Shown here: positions 63,967-64,000 of the stretch, piece by piece
Layout: each line of letters opens with the position of its first letter
How positions within the stretch are numbered: position 1 is the first letter of the stretch
Source of the DNA: Rhodococcus sp. SBT000017
GTDB taxonomy: Bacteria; Actinomycetota; Actinomycetes; Mycobacteriales; Mycobacteriaceae
Direction of reading: 5' to 3'
Assembly (NCBI RefSeq): GCF_003688915.1
Contig: NZ_REFU01000001.1
Coordinates: 3,844,001-3,908,000, forward strand
DNA: 64,000 nt
Program-made: the position numbers and the translations under genes
The notes under the pieces: generated by a model
Database searches by the model: none
What the model saw: only the letters and a program-made list of their open reading frames with translations
Told to the model about the DNA's origin: nothing

Positions 63967-64000
63967 GGCCGGAACCGATATCGGAACCGACTGCGGCATC
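63963..64000 (+). CDS. Start of a gene cut by the window edge
   Basis: An ATG at 63963 overlaps the preceding stop by 4 bp and opens a frame MRPEPISEPTAA that runs off the end. Coupling suggests a real gene, but identity cannot be told. Confidence 0.45.
   Translation, partial: MRPEPISEPTAA

Overview
The window is high-GC actinobacterial chromosome from a mycolic-acid-containing genus, most likely Rhodococcus or a close relative. The evidence is a nearly complete arabinogalactan assembly locus (two Emb arabinosyltransferases, AftA, DprE1/DprE2, GlfT1, GlfT2, the Wzm/Wzt galactan exporter), a mycolyltransferase-like esterase, MspA-type porins, the proteasome activator Bpa and a two-component CYP153 alkane hydroxylase operon. 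Gene order largely follows the Mycobacterium Rv3772-Rv3795 region.

Layout. 1-714: 3' part of an acyl-CoA synthetase, then a strong terminator hairpin. 766-9115 (minus): two Emb proteins and a GT-C-type membrane protein. 9223-13253: a ferredoxin reductase, CYP153-like P450 and [2Fe-2S] ferredoxin operon with a divergent AraC regulator, lodged inside the arabinan cluster. 13265-17372 (minus): aftA, dprE2, dprE1, with a divergent GtrA protein. 18122-20806: rmlC-rmlA (minus) and rmlB (plus). 20848-24590: a cobalamin riboswitch followed by a BtuF-BtuC-BtuD-type ABC importer and a FhuF-like [2Fe-2S] reductase. 24587-30117 (minus): a five-gene operon (GT2, GtrA, NAD-epimerase, polyprenyl-phosphate GT2, large membrane GT-C-like protein) resembling a glycan-decoration system. 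30309-31286: a DUF418-type membrane protein. 31455-36878: glfT2 (plus), then a TylF-like methyltransferase, glfT1, wzt and wzm (minus). 36906-41627: bpa, a lysine-less class V aminotransferase homologue, a quinone oxidoreductase, an aldo-keto reductase and a MarR regulator.

From tRNA-Ser(TGA) at 41673 to about 55.2 kb lies an accessory island: tyrosine integrase, small HTH (Xis-like) protein, a primase-like replication protein, a three-gene minus-strand module with a possible nuclease-fold protein, decayed fragments (a partial second copy of the rep gene, Excalibur and DUF2510 remnants), an MspA-type porin, a secreted HNH-nuclease-like protein with a lipoprotein and a cytosolic partner, and a complete IS3-family element with 3-bp target duplications.

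Core chromosome resumes with an FNT-family channel, an RluA-type pseudouridine synthase, an Excalibur protein, a DUF3072 protein, a mycolyltransferase-like esterase, a HisC/Pat aminotransferase, a dienelactone-hydrolase-fold protein, tRNA-Ser(GCT), tRNA-Arg(ACG), a second MspA-type porin, a small secreted protein and a small membrane protein, ending in a gene cut by the window edge.

The most notable points are an alanine in DprE1 where the benzothiazinone-targeted cysteine normally sits, the P450 operon inserted in the arabinan locus, the FhuF-like protein under cobalamin riboswitch control, the gtr-like glycan operon, and the possible secreted nuclease/immunity cassette in the island.
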